Shown: positions 24,363 through 32,410 of the stretch, piece by piece
Layout of the letters: each line of letters opens with the position of its first letter
Numbering within the stretch: the stretch's first letter is position 1
Notes under the pieces: model-generated
What the model was told of the DNA's origin: nothing
What the model saw: the letters and a program-made list of their open reading frames with translations, nothing else
Database searches by the model: none
Source of the DNA: Rhizobium phaseoli
GTDB lineage: Bacteria; Pseudomonadota; Alphaproteobacteria; Rhizobiales; Rhizobiaceae
Assembly (NCBI RefSeq): GCF_010668805.1
Contig: NZ_WUFT01000033.1
Location: 1-37,072, forward strand
Length of the DNA: 37,072 nucleotides
Reading direction: 5' to 3'
Position numbers and translations under genes: made by a program

Positions 24363-24450
24363 AACGTACAACTGTGGCGGTGGCGGAGATTTGACATACT
24401 TACTCACACGCAGCCGGTTTTGACTGCGGTCGAACAAAAGGAGTCCACAG

Positions 24451-25158
24451 ATGAAGATCCTGATGGTGTTTACCTCGCACGACATTCTTGGCAACACCGG
24501 TCGAAAGACGGGTTTTTGGCTCGAGGAAGGCGCTGCCCCCTACTATGTATTTCGCGATGCCGGCGCTGAACTGACGCTTGCTTCGCCCAAGGGCGGCCAG
24601 CCGCCGGTCGATCCGAAGAGCGATCTGCCGGAGAACCAAACGGAGGCCATGGCGCGTTTTAAACAAGACGCCGCGGCGCAGAAGGATTTCGCCAGCACCT
24701 TGAAGCTAGCCGACATGCGCTCGGAAAATTTCGACGCAGTTTTCTACCCCGGCGGTCACGGACCGATGTGGGATCTGGTCGACAATCCGGATTCAATCTC
24801 TCTGATCGAGTCTTTCTATAATTCCGGCAAACCCGTGGCTGCCGTGTGCCACGCACCTGGCGTGTTGCATCGGGTGACATACAAGGGTGCCCCGATCGTC
24901 AAAGGAAAACGGGTCACCGGTTTCGCCAACAGCGAGGAGGAAGAAGTTCAGCTCACGCATGTCGTGCCGTTCCTCGTCGAAGATGAACTGAAGCGGCTCG
25001 GCGGATTATATGAAAAAGCGCAGAACTGGCAGAGCTTTGCCATCACCGACGGCCGGTTGATCACCGGACAGAATCCTGCGTCGTCGACGGCTGGGGCGCA
25101 GGCTCTGGTCAAACTACTGTCCGCGGAGAAGGTGGCGATCGGTTCGAGCGCTGCGTGA
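24451..25158 (+). CDS. DJ-1/PfpI (Hsp31-like) type 1 glutamine amidotransferase domain protein
   Basis: A 235-residue protein of the Hsp31/DJ-1 superfamily, the usual length. MKILMVFTSHD, GFWLEEGAAPYYVF (with the Glu used by Hsp31-like glyoxalases, about residue 26), the FYPGGHGPMWDL loop and the nucleophile elbow AAVCHAPGVL (Cys about 134, His next to it) are visible. Members act as glutathione-independent glyoxalase III (methylglyoxal to lactate) or as protein deglycases and chaperones. AAAAGGAG precedes the ATG. Divergent from the SDR-RidA pair and likely co-regulated, consistent with electrophile or carbonyl stress defence. Confidence 0.87.
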   Translation: MKILMVFTSHDILGNTGRKTGFWLEEGAAPYYVFRDAGAELTLASPKGGQPPVDPKSDLPENQTEAMARFKQDAAAQKDFASTLKLADMRSENFDAVFYPGGHGPMWDLVDNPDSISLIESFYNSGKPVAAVCHAPGVLHRVTYKGAPIVKGKRVTGFANSEEEEVQLTHVVPFLVEDELKRLGGLYEKAQNWQSFAITDGRLITGQNPASSTAGAQALVKLLSAEKVAIGSSAA

Positions 25159-25295
25159 TTGACCACCGATGTAGCTAAGCTGCCGCATGTGGCCACAGAA
25201 GTGATCCTTGCGTCCATGTCAGCGCATCTCTGCCGGATATCACAATCCCGAGCGAACTGGGTGGACGGCGACTGATGGTCGCCGTCGTCCCTTAT

Positions 25296-26087
25296 TCACG
25301 ACGCCTTGGCTTCGAAAGCGGGGGCGAAATCACCGAGCGATTTCGCCTTGAGGATCGTGGCCTCGATATCCTGCTCCACGATTGCTTCCAGATCGGCGAA
25401 GCTGTCGATGACGTAGTAGATCGGCTGCAGGATATCGATGCGGTAGGGCGTCCTCAGCACGCTCAGCAGATCGAATGGGCGAAACTCGCAGGCCGTGCCC
25501 TCCGTTGCCGCCTTGGCTTCGCTTGGCGATGAGACGATGCCTGCGCCGAAGCAGCGGCGGCCTTGCGGTGTGTTGATCAGCCCGAATTCGACGGTGAACC
25601 AGAAGATCCGGAACAGATGCCAGGAATAACCCTTGCCGAGGCGGACGGCAGTTTCACCGAAATGGCGGACGAAATTGGCATAGCTCTGGTTGGTCAGCAG
25701 CGGGCAATGGCCGAACACCTCGTGGAAGAGGTCCGGTTCCTCGATATAATCGATATGCTCGCGGCGGCGCAGGAAGGTTGCCAGCGGGAATTTGCCTTGC
25801 GACAGAAGCTCGTAAAAGCGCGAGGGCGGAATGAGCGCCGGCACGCCTTCGACGCCGAAGCCGGTGGTCTCGTTCAGGCGTCTGTTCACATCGAGAAGCT
25901 GCGGCACCTTCTCCGGCTTGAGCCCCAGCAATGTGACGCCGTCCAGATATTCGCGGCAGGCGGTATCGGCCAGCATCTTCATCTGGCGCCGGTAGAGTTC
26001 GCCCCAGATCGCATCTTCCTCGGGTGTGTAGTCATAGAGGCCGTCCGGGCCGGGCAGTTTGGCGGTGTAGCTGCTTTCCTTGGTCAT
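25296..26087 (-). CDS. phhA: Phenylalanine 4-monooxygenase
   Basis: A 263-residue, single-domain aromatic amino acid hydroxylase that makes tyrosine from phenylalanine using tetrahydrobiopterin, iron and oxygen. The iron ligands fit H122 and H127 in FHEVFGHCP and E167 in TVEFGL. The length fits bacterial PhhA. ATG 26087 follows GGGAAGA by about 8 bases; an in-frame ATG at 26111 is an alternative. It is divergent from the first Lrp/AsnC gene, with a GGGAA-ATA-TTCCC palindrome between them. With the hpd-hmgA-fahA-maiA genes downstream it forms a complete route apart from the aminotransferase. No pterin carbinolamine dehydratase (phhB) is in the window. Confidence 0.93.
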   Translation of the reverse strand: MTKESSYTAKLPGPDGLYDYTPEEDAIWGELYRRQMKMLADTACREYLDGVTLLGLKPEKVPQLLDVNRRLNETTGFGVEGVPALIPPSRFYELLSQGKFPLATFLRRREHIDYIEEPDLFHEVFGHCPLLTNQSYANFVRHFGETAVRLGKGYSWHLFRIFWFTVEFGLINTPQGRRCFGAGIVSSPSEAKAATEGTACEFRPFDLLSVLRTPYRIDILQPIYYVIDSFADLEAIVEQDIEATILKAKSLGDFAPAFEAKAS

Positions 26088-26182
26088 AGGCTGATCTTCC
26101 CGAAGCATGACGACGTCGCTGCCATTATCCTCCAGCTTTTCCGGATTTTCTTTTCTTTCCTGCTGGCTTTGGTCATGATGGT

Positions 26183-26195
26183 GGGAAATATTCCC
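26183..26195. promoter_or_regulatory. GGGAA-ATA-TTCCC palindrome between phhA and its Lrp-type regulator
   Basis: A perfect 13-bp palindrome in the divergent region (26088-26210), about 15 bp before the regulator ATG and 96 bp before phhA. Probable site for the adjacent Lrp/AsnC protein; inferred from position only. Confidence 0.45.
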
Positions 26196-26210
26196 GAACC
26201 GGGGCAAAAA

Positions 26211-26672
26211 ATGAAAGAAACTGGGAACTTTCACCGCACGCTTCTGCAACTCATCCAGGCCGACGGCAGCCTGTCGCTGGCAGATCTGGCTGAGAAGGCC
26301 GGCATGTCGCAGAGCTCGGCGTGGCGGAAGATCCAGGAGTTGGAAGCCGACGGCGTCATCCGCAAGCGCGTGACACTGCTCGATCCCAGCAAACTCGACC
26401 TCAAGCTTTGCGTGATCGCCCATGTCACCCTGGAGGATCATCACGAAGAGGCAGTCGCCTCTTTCGCTTCGGTGGTGCTGGAGCGGCCGGAGATCATGGA
26501 ATGTTACGCCCTGTCGGGCGCTTTCGATTATATGCTGAAGATCCGGGCGAGGGACGTCGAAAGCTACGAAGCCTTCATGACGCGCTACCTCATGCGCAAC
26601 CCGCATGTGCGCACAGTGGTTTCGAGCTTCGTGCTGCGCGAGCTGAAATTCTCGACCGAACTGCCGCTCTGA
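26211..26672 (+). CDS. Lrp/AsnC family transcriptional regulator (phhA-linked)
   Basis: A 153-residue Lrp/AsnC regulator. The N-terminal winged helix includes LLQLIQADGSLSLADLAEKAGMSQSSAWRKIQELEADGVI (in pieces, residues about 8-47), then an AsnC ligand-binding domain with CVIAHVTL and EIMECYALSGAFDYMLKI. It probably responds to an aromatic amino acid and activates phhA, as known in other bacteria where an Lrp or PhhR controls it. ATG 26211 follows GGGGC; ATGs at 26175 and 26178 in the same frame have no ribosome binding site. It converges on the second Lrp gene, ending 51 bp from it. Confidence 0.9.
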   Translation: MKETGNFHRTLLQLIQADGSLSLADLAEKAGMSQSSAWRKIQELEADGVIRKRVTLLDPSKLDLKLCVIAHVTLEDHHEEAVASFASVVLERPEIMECYALSGAFDYMLKIRARDVESYEAFMTRYLMRNPHVRTVVSSFVLRELKFSTELPL

Positions 26673-26723
26673 CGCCTAAAGAAAGTCACTGGCCGGTGAT
26701 GGCGCAAAGCGGTGCCGTTAAGA

Positions 26724-27224
26724 TCATCGCGCGCTATCGCCATGACTGCTACCCGGCATGCGCACCGGAAAGCCTTCGAAGGTCTTCAGCGTGTCGAGCA
26801 CGATAGAGGTCTTCACGTGCTGGACCGACTCGTGCGGCAAAAGAACGTCGTTTACGAATTTTGAAAGGTCGGCGAGACCGCGGGCGGCCACCTTGAGGTG
26901 GTAGTCCATTTCCCCCGTCAAAGCATAGGCTTCGAGAACTTCCGGCAGCCCGTTGATCAACTGCGAAAATCGGCGGGCATTGTCTCTGTTGTGGGTCGCC
27001 AGCGTCACGGAAATGACCACCAGCATATCCAGCCCCAGCTTTTCCCGGTCGAGATAGGCCCGGTAGCTGCGAATATAGCCCTCGGCCTCCAGTCTCGTGC
27101 GCCGGCGCGAGCATTGCGAGGGTGAAAGCGCAATCCGCTCCCCCAGTTCGTTATTCGTCAGCCTGCCGTCTTTTTGCAATTCCTGGAGCAGGCGCAAATC
27201 CAACTTGTCGAGCTGTTCATCCAT
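26724..27224 (-). CDS. Lrp/AsnC family transcriptional regulator (hpd-linked)
   Basis: A 166-residue Lrp/AsnC regulator. The winged helix spans LDLRLLQELQKDGRLTNNELGERIALSPSQCSRRRTRLEAEGYI (in pieces, about residues 8-52) and the AsnC domain includes MLVVISVTL and EVLEAYALTGEMDYHLKV. It is divergent from hpd, with several TGCA-containing sites between them, so it most likely regulates the homogentisate genes in response to tyrosine or phenylalanine. Paired with the other Lrp gene, the two regulators lie tail to tail at the centre of the aromatic amino acid locus. Confidence 0.9.
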   Translation of the reverse strand: MDEQLDKLDLRLLQELQKDGRLTNNELGERIALSPSQCSRRRTRLEAEGYIRSYRAYLDREKLGLDMLVVISVTLATHNRDNARRFSQLINGLPEVLEAYALTGEMDYHLKVAARGLADLSKFVNDVLLPHESVQHVKTSIVLDTLKTFEGFPVRMPGSSHGDSAR

Positions 27225-27323
27225 TGCACGAAATCTCCAGAATACTCACGAACCGTGCATAATATCTTCTCCTGACATGAAGAATGCAAGGATTTTGCAC
27301 GTGTTTTGCGCCACACTTTGCGC
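27225..27323. promoter_or_regulatory. TGCA-containing operator cluster between the Lrp gene and hpd
   Basis: TGCA occurs at 27225, 27256, 27285 and 27296; TGCAA-GGATT-TTGCA (27285-27299) is an inverted repeat, and the direct repeats TTTTGCAC (27293), TTTTGCGC (27304) and CTTTGCGC (27316) lie 11 and 12 bp apart. Helically phased repeats of this kind are typical of Lrp/AsnC binding. Inferred target of the divergent regulator. Confidence 0.5.
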
Positions 27324-27353
27324 AGTCAAACTCCATCTCGTCAGGAGGAAAAA

Positions 27354-28463
27354 ATGGGTCCTTTCCCGCATGATGCGCCGCCATCCGAAATCACCGCGGA
27401 CAACCCGGCCGGCACCGACGGTTTCGAATTCGTCGAGTTCGCGCATCCCGAACCCGAGAAGCTCAGCGAACTTTTCACGCGCATGGGCTATGTCGCGGTC
27501 GCCAGGCACAAGACGAAAGACATCACCGTCTGGCGCCAGGGTGACATCAACTATGTCGTCAATGCCGAGCCCGGCAGCCATGCCGCCCGCTTCGTCGGGC
27601 AACATGGTCCCTGCGCCGCATCGATGGCCTGGCGTGTCGTCGACGCCAAACACGCTTTCGACCACGCAGTGTCGAAAGGCGCCACTCCCTATGAGGGTGA
27701 TGACAAGCTGCTCGACGTCCCGGCGATTGTCGGTATCGGCGGCTCGCTGCTCTATTTCGTCGAGACCTATGGCGCCAAGGGTTCGGCTTACGATGCCGAG
27801 TTCGATTGGCTTGGTGAGCCCAACCCGCGCCCCGAGGGGATCGGCTTCTATTATCTCGATCACCTGACCCACAATGTCTTCCGCGGCAACATGGACAAGT
27901 GGTGGGATTTTTACCGCCAGCTGTTCAATTTCAAGCAGATCCACTTCTTCGACATTGACGGCCGCATCACCGGTCTGGTCAGCCGCGCCATCACCTCGCC
28001 CTGCGGCAAGATCCGCATTCCGCTGAACGAATCGAAGGACGACACCAGCCAGATCGAGGAATATCTGAAGAAGTACCGGGGCGAGGGCATCCAGCACATC
28101 GCCGTCGGCACCGAGGATATTTACGGCGCCACCGACAGGCTTGCCGACAACGGGCTGCGCTTCATGCCGGGGCCGCCGGAGACCTATTACGACATGTCCT
28201 ATGAACGTGTGAACGGCCATAGCGAACCCATCGAACGCATGAAGAAACACGGCATCCTCATCGACGGCGAAGGCGTGGTGAATGGCGGCATGACAAAAAT
28301 CCTGCTGCAGATCTTCTCTAAAACCGTCATCGGCCCGATCTTCTTCGAATTCATCCAGCGCAAGGGCGACGAAGGTTTCGGCGAAGGCAATTTCCGGGCC
28401 CTGTTCGAGTCGATCGAGGCCGATCAGATCAAGCGTGGTGTCATCGGGACGGCAGCGGAGTAA
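27354..28463 (+). CDS. hpd: 4-hydroxyphenylpyruvate dioxygenase
   Basis: A 369-residue enzyme that converts 4-hydroxyphenylpyruvate to homogentisate with iron(II) and oxygen. Two vicinal-oxygen-chelate domains are present; the iron ligands appear as H170 in DHLTHNV, H248 in QHIAVGT and E332 in FFEFIQR. The length is typical. AGGAGGA lies just before ATG 27354; an in-frame start at 27306 is upstream of that site and less likely. It is the first gene of the set hpd-hmgA-fahA-maiA on this strand, transcribed from the region shared with the Lrp gene. Confidence 0.95.
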   Translation: MGPFPHDAPPSEITADNPAGTDGFEFVEFAHPEPEKLSELFTRMGYVAVARHKTKDITVWRQGDINYVVNAEPGSHAARFVGQHGPCAASMAWRVVDAKHAFDHAVSKGATPYEGDDKLLDVPAIVGIGGSLLYFVETYGAKGSAYDAEFDWLGEPNPRPEGIGFYYLDHLTHNVFRGNMDKWWDFYRQLFNFKQIHFFDIDGRITGLVSRAITSPCGKIRIPLNESKDDTSQIEEYLKKYRGEGIQHIAVGTEDIYGATDRLADNGLRFMPGPPETYYDMSYERVNGHSEPIERMKKHGILIDGEGVVNGGMTKILLQIFSKTVIGPIFFEFIQRKGDEGFGEGNFRALFESIEADQIKRGVIGTAAE

Positions 28464-28472
28464 GCTCCGCCC

Positions 28473-28500
28473 GCGCCGCGCTTCTGAGAGATCGCGGCGC
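28473..28500. repeat. Inverted repeat between hpd and hmgA
   Basis: GCGCCGCG (28473-28480) pairs with CGCGGCGC (28493-28500) around a 12-nt loop. No T run follows, so it is more likely a processing or stability hairpin inside the polycistronic message than a terminator. Confidence 0.45.
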
Positions 28501-28527
28501 TGGGGGGATTGAGGGAGGAGTTGAGCA

Positions 28528-29889
28528 ATGGACCAGACATCGATCCAGGCTTCCGGCGGTGAAGCTGCGACGGCAAGCACGCTGAAATATATGCCGGGCT
28601 TCGGCAACGACTTCGAAACCGAGTCGCTTCCCGGCGCCTTGCCGCAGGGGCAAAACAGCCCGCAGAAATGCAATTACGGTCTTTATGCCGAGCAGCTTTC
28701 CGGCTCGCCCTTCACCGCGCCACGCGGGACGAACGAGAGGTCCTGGCTTTACCGCATTCGCCCGAGCGTGCGCCACACCCGCCGCTTCTCCAACGCTTCC
28801 TACCCGCTCTGGAAGACCGCGCCTTGCCTCGACGAACATTCGCTGCCTCTCGGCCAGCTTCGCTGGGATCCGATCCCCGCACCAACGGAGAAGCTGAGCT
28901 TTCTGGAAGGGGTACGGACCATCACGACGGCAGGCGACGCCGTGACCCAGGTCGGCATGTCGGCCCATGCCTATGTCTTCAACGAGGACATGGTCGACGA
29001 CTACTTCTTCAATGCCGATGGCGAACTGCTGATTGTGCCGCAGCTCGGCGCCCTCAGGGTGTTCACCGAAATGGGCATCATGGATGTCGAGCCCTTGGAG
29101 ATATGCCTCATCCCCCGCGGCATGATGTTCAAGATCCTGAGGACCGGCGAGCAGGCGGTCTGGCGCGGCTATATATGCGAGAACTACGGTGCCAAATTCA
29201 CGCTGCCGGACCGCGGGCCGATCGGCGCCAACTGCCTGGCGAACCCGCGCGACTTCAAGACGCCGGTCGCAGCCTTCGAGGACAAGGAAACGCCGTGCCG
29301 CGTCCATGTGAAGTGGTGCGGAAAATTCTATGTGACAGAGATCGGCCATTCGCCGCTCGACGTGGTGGCCTGGCACGGCAACTACGCCCCGTTCAAATAT
29401 GACCTCCGGACGTTTTCTCCGGTCGGCGCCATCCGCTTCGATCATCCCGATCCGTCGATTTTCTCGGTGCTGACGGCGCCGACCGAAGATGCCGGCACGG
29501 CGAATGTCGATTTCGTGATCTTTCCGCCGCGCTGGCTGGTCGCCGAGCACAGCTTCCGTCCACCCTGGTATCACCGCAACATCATGAGCGAGTTCATGGG
29601 CCTGATCCATGGCCAGTATGATGCCAAGGAAGAGGGCTTCGTGCCTGGCGGCATGAGCCTGCACAACATGATGCTGCCGCACGGGCCGGACGCGCTCGCC
29701 TTCGAAAAGGCAGCCAATGCCGAGCTCAAACCGGTGAAGCTCGATCACACCATGGCCTTCATGTTCGAGACCCGATACCCGCAGCAGCTGACGAAATACG
29801 CTGCCGAGCTGGAAACGCTGCAGGAGGACTATCTGGAATGCTGGGACGGCCTGGAGCGCAAGTTCGACGGCACCCCCGGCATCAAGTGA
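28528..29889 (+). CDS. hmgA: Homogentisate 1,2-dioxygenase
   Basis: A 453-residue ring-cleaving dioxygenase that opens homogentisate to maleylacetoacetate. The iron ligands fit H349 and E355 in YHRNIMSEF and H385 in LPHGPD, with the conserved H379 in SLHNMM at family spacing. YMPGFGNDFETE at the N-terminus is a family hallmark. GGGAGGAG precedes ATG 28528. It follows hpd by 64 bp and precedes fahA by 18 bp. Mutants lacking this enzyme in other organisms accumulate homogentisate and produce brown pigment, so its integrity suggests a functional pathway. Confidence 0.96.
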   Translation: MDQTSIQASGGEAATASTLKYMPGFGNDFETESLPGALPQGQNSPQKCNYGLYAEQLSGSPFTAPRGTNERSWLYRIRPSVRHTRRFSNASYPLWKTAPCLDEHSLPLGQLRWDPIPAPTEKLSFLEGVRTITTAGDAVTQVGMSAHAYVFNEDMVDDYFFNADGELLIVPQLGALRVFTEMGIMDVEPLEICLIPRGMMFKILRTGEQAVWRGYICENYGAKFTLPDRGPIGANCLANPRDFKTPVAAFEDKETPCRVHVKWCGKFYVTEIGHSPLDVVAWHGNYAPFKYDLRTFSPVGAIRFDHPDPSIFSVLTAPTEDAGTANVDFVIFPPRWLVAEHSFRPPWYHRNIMSEFMGLIHGQYDAKEEGFVPGGMSLHNMMLPHGPDALAFEKAANAELKPVKLDHTMAFMFETRYPQQLTKYAAELETLQEDYLECWDGLERKFDGTPGIK

Positions 29890-29907
29890 TAGCATCGGAA
29901 TTGGAAC

Positions 29908-30933
29908 ATGAAACTCGCGACCTTGAAGGACTCCACCAGGGACGGCCGCCTCGTCGTCGTGTCCCGCGACCTGACCCGCTGCTCTGAAGTTGGCCACATC
30001 GCCCGGACCCTGCAGGCAGCACTTGATGACTGGCAGCACGTGGCGCCGAGGCTCCAGCTGATTGCCGAAGGCATCGAGACCGGAGCCCAGCCGACGCTCC
30101 GTTTTCACGAGCATGACGCCACGTCACCCTTGCCGCGGGCCTATCAATGGGCCGACGGTTCCGCTTACGTCAACCATGTCGAATTGGTGCGCAAAGCGCG
30201 CGGCGCCGAGATGCCGGCAAGCTTCTGGACCGATCCGCTGATGTATCAAGGCGGCTCGGATGCGTTCCTCGCGCCGCGAGACCCAATCGTCGCCACCGAC
30301 GAGGCCAATGGGATCGATATGGAGGGCGAGGTCGCCGTCATCACCGGCGATGTTGCGATGGGGGCGAGCCCAGAAGCGGCACGCGACGCCATCCGCCTGG
30401 TAATGCTGGTCAACGACGTGTCGCTGCGCGGTCTGATCCCGGATGAACTGGCAAAGGGGTTCGGCTTCTTCCAGTCGAAGCCCGCATCGGCATTTTCGCC
30501 TGTTGCGCTGACGCCGGACGAGTTGGGAGAGTCGTGGGATGGCGGCAAGCTGCATCTGCCGCTGCTCGTCAGCCTGAACGGCAGGCCCTTCGGCAAGGCC
30601 AATGCCGGCATCGACATGACCTTCGATTTCGGCCAGCTGATCGCCCATGCCGCCAAAACCCGAAATCTGACGGCCGGAACGATCATCGGCTCGGGAACGG
30701 TTTCCAACAAGCGGGACGGCGGCGCGGGCAGGCCGGTCGAAGACGGCGGCGACGGCTACTCCTGCATCGCCGAGATCCGCATGATCGAGACGATCGAAAC
30801 CGGCTCGCCGAAGACCGCCTTCATGCGGTTCGGTGACCAGGTCCGCATCGAGATGAAAGACAGTGCCGGCCATTCGATCTTCGGGGCGATCGAGCAGACC
30901 GTCGAACGCTATGGCGGAGCGAGGGCGGAATGA
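29908..30933 (+). CDS. fahA: Fumarylacetoacetase (fumarylacetoacetate hydrolase family)
   Basis: A 341-residue enzyme that splits fumarylacetoacetate to fumarate and acetoacetate. The conserved metal-site segments are visible: EGEVAVITGDV (about residues 137-147), VMLVNDVSLRGL (about 166-177) and GTIIGSGTVSNK (about 259-270). It is somewhat shorter than the eukaryotic enzyme but matches the bacterial two-domain form seen in homogentisate clusters. ATG 29908 lies 18 bp after hmgA with a GGAATTGG stretch upstream. Its TGA overlaps the maiA ATG by 4 bp. Confidence 0.93.
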   Translation: MKLATLKDSTRDGRLVVVSRDLTRCSEVGHIARTLQAALDDWQHVAPRLQLIAEGIETGAQPTLRFHEHDATSPLPRAYQWADGSAYVNHVELVRKARGAEMPASFWTDPLMYQGGSDAFLAPRDPIVATDEANGIDMEGEVAVITGDVAMGASPEAARDAIRLVMLVNDVSLRGLIPDELAKGFGFFQSKPASAFSPVALTPDELGESWDGGKLHLPLLVSLNGRPFGKANAGIDMTFDFGQLIAHAAKTRNLTAGTIIGSGTVSNKRDGGAGRPVEDGGDGYSCIAEIRMIETIETGSPKTAFMRFGDQVRIEMKDSAGHSIFGAIEQTVERYGGARAE

Positions 30934-31562
30934 GCGAGGTCGTTCTTTACGACTACTGGCGATCGTCGGCGAGCTATCGCGTCCGCATCGCGCTCAACCT
31001 GCTGGAGATCGACTACAGGACGGTGCCGGTCAATCTGCTGGAGGGCGCGCACAGGAAGCCGGACTATCTCACGCTCAATCCGCAGGGGCTCGTGCCGACC
31101 CTGGTGATCGATGGAAGGCCGCTGACGCAGTCGCTTGGTATCATCGAATATCTGGCCGAGCTCCGGCCGGAACGCGGATTGCTGCCACCTGATATTGCCG
31201 ACCGCCAGCATGTGCGTGCGCTTGCCTATGCAATCGCCATGGACATCCATCCGATCTGCAATATGCATGTCGTGGGCCATCTGATGGCCGTGACGGAAAA
31301 GGAAGGCGCCCGCGAAGAATGGATGCGGTACTTCATCGCCGACGGGCTTCGCAAACTGGAGACGATGATAGGGGGACATGACGGCGCCTTCAGCTTTGGC
31401 GACTCGCCGACGATGGCAGACCTTTGCCTTATCCCGCAAGTTTACAACGCCCGCCGCTGGGGCGTCGATCTGTGCAATTTAAAGCGCATAGTAGATATCG
31501 ATGCCCGATGCGCCGAATTGCCGGCCTTTCAGGCGGCACATCCTGACCGCGTGAAGCCGTGA
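30930..31562 (+). CDS. maiA: Maleylacetoacetate isomerase (zeta-class GST)
   Basis: A 210-residue glutathione S-transferase of the zeta class that isomerises maleylacetoacetate to fumarylacetoacetate. The signature SSASYRVRIALN (about residues 11-22), NPQGLVPTL (about 50-58) and QSLGIIEYL (about 68-76) are typical. ATG overlaps the fahA stop (ATGA), implying coupled translation. Last gene of the homogentisate operon, which converges on the MEKHLA gene 38 bp away. With fahA present, both glutathione-dependent steps are covered. Confidence 0.94.
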   Translation: MSEVVLYDYWRSSASYRVRIALNLLEIDYRTVPVNLLEGAHRKPDYLTLNPQGLVPTLVIDGRPLTQSLGIIEYLAELRPERGLLPPDIADRQHVRALAYAIAMDIHPICNMHVVGHLMAVTEKEGAREEWMRYFIADGLRKLETMIGGHDGAFSFGDSPTMADLCLIPQVYNARRWGVDLCNLKRIVDIDARCAELPAFQAAHPDRVKP

Positions 31563-31600
31563 CTTCACCGGCGGCGAGGCAAGTCAGGCTGGACTGCCAA

Positions 31601-32071
31601 CTACTCGTTCCGCCACGAAGAAAATGTCGCAGCCTGGCCCAACCGTTTGCCCTTTTCATCGACAAGCTGCCAGACGGTCACCTTCTCGATCCAGAAGCGG
31701 CGCCCCGATTTCGCGATCCTGACGCCGCGACCATTCTCGACAAAACCGTCGCGCGTCACGCTATCCAGCAGCCGCTGACGCTCGGCGCGATCGGGCTGCT
31801 CGGCCGAAAGCCGCGACGGCAGCGAGACGAATTCTTCCCAGCCATATTCGAAGCATGTCTGGGCGGTCCTGTTCGCGTAGATGAAGCGCGGGTCGGGCTC
31901 GGTATTGTGGGCGAGGACCACGAAAGGCGCGTAGTTGTAAAGCCAGTCCGGCCCCTGTCCGTCCTGGACAAGACGACGGCCGACGATGCGCTGGTAGCTG
32001 CCGGTGAGCAGGGAGAAGAAGTCGAGGTCGCTCGTCAGGTCGAAGGCGTGATTGTCATAGGGTGAAGTCAC
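31601..32071 (-). CDS. MEKHLA domain-containing protein
   Basis: A 156-residue protein matching the MEKHLA domain, a PAS-related fold first described in plant HD-ZIP III proteins and found alone in many bacteria. Visible features are LVQDGQGPDWLYNYAPFVVLAHN (in two parts), FIYANRTAQTCFEYGWEEF (PAS-like, about residues 63-81) and RRFWIEKVTVWQL. Start is GTG 32071 with GAGG 7 bases upstream. Probably a small ligand or redox sensor; bacterial members have no established function. It converges on the maiA operon. Confidence 0.85.
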   Translation of the reverse strand: MTSPYDNHAFDLTSDLDFFSLLTGSYQRIVGRRLVQDGQGPDWLYNYAPFVVLAHNTEPDPRFIYANRTAQTCFEYGWEEFVSLPSRLSAEQPDRAERQRLLDSVTRDGFVENGRGVRIAKSGRRFWIEKVTVWQLVDEKGKRLGQAATFSSWRNE

Positions 32072-32410
32072 GAACTGCCTCGTTGATCAAAAGCTTCGAT
32101 GCAGGCGGCATAGCCGATATTCATTGCACAGGTCTATGATGCCTTGTGAACCGCGATCCTCCCGGCGAGCACCGCCGTTTACCTTGTCCCATCACTTCTG
32201 ATTGTGACGCTTGCCAGAAGATCGCCCGTTGTGCATTGATCTTAAGCTGCTGGGGGTCGCCATCAACATTCTCTGCGAAGCCATTGTTCTTCAGACCGTA
32301 ATGGGCGTCGGGGGTCGCCGATGATGCCGGGCTTCCCGGCTATACAGAACTGCCAAGCTATGCTGCGAATGACGACAGGAGAAATACAGGTGCTTGAGGG
32401 CTGGGGAAGA
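32072..32410. other. Intergenic region without a recognisable gene
   Basis: About 340 bp between the divergent MEKHLA and ClpP-like genes. It must hold both promoters, but I see no convincing -35/-10 pair, GGAAC element, palindromic site, RNA gene or repeat. Confidence 0.6.

Noticed and set aside
24134..24394. Short plus-strand frame in the SDR/DJ-1 intergenic region
   Set aside because: Arg/Pro-rich shadow-like composition and it overlaps both operator-like repeats.
24391..24425. TTGACA as a sigma-70 promoter of the DJ-1-like gene
   Set aside because: The -35 is perfect but no acceptable -10 lies 16-18 bp further on.
27246..28673. Minus-strand open frame of about 475 codons over hpd
   Set aside because: Antisense shadow of hpd; the sense product has all iron ligands.
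28441..30114. Minus-strand open frame of about 557 codons over hmgA
   Set aside because: Antisense shadow of hmgA; composition is unlike a protein family.
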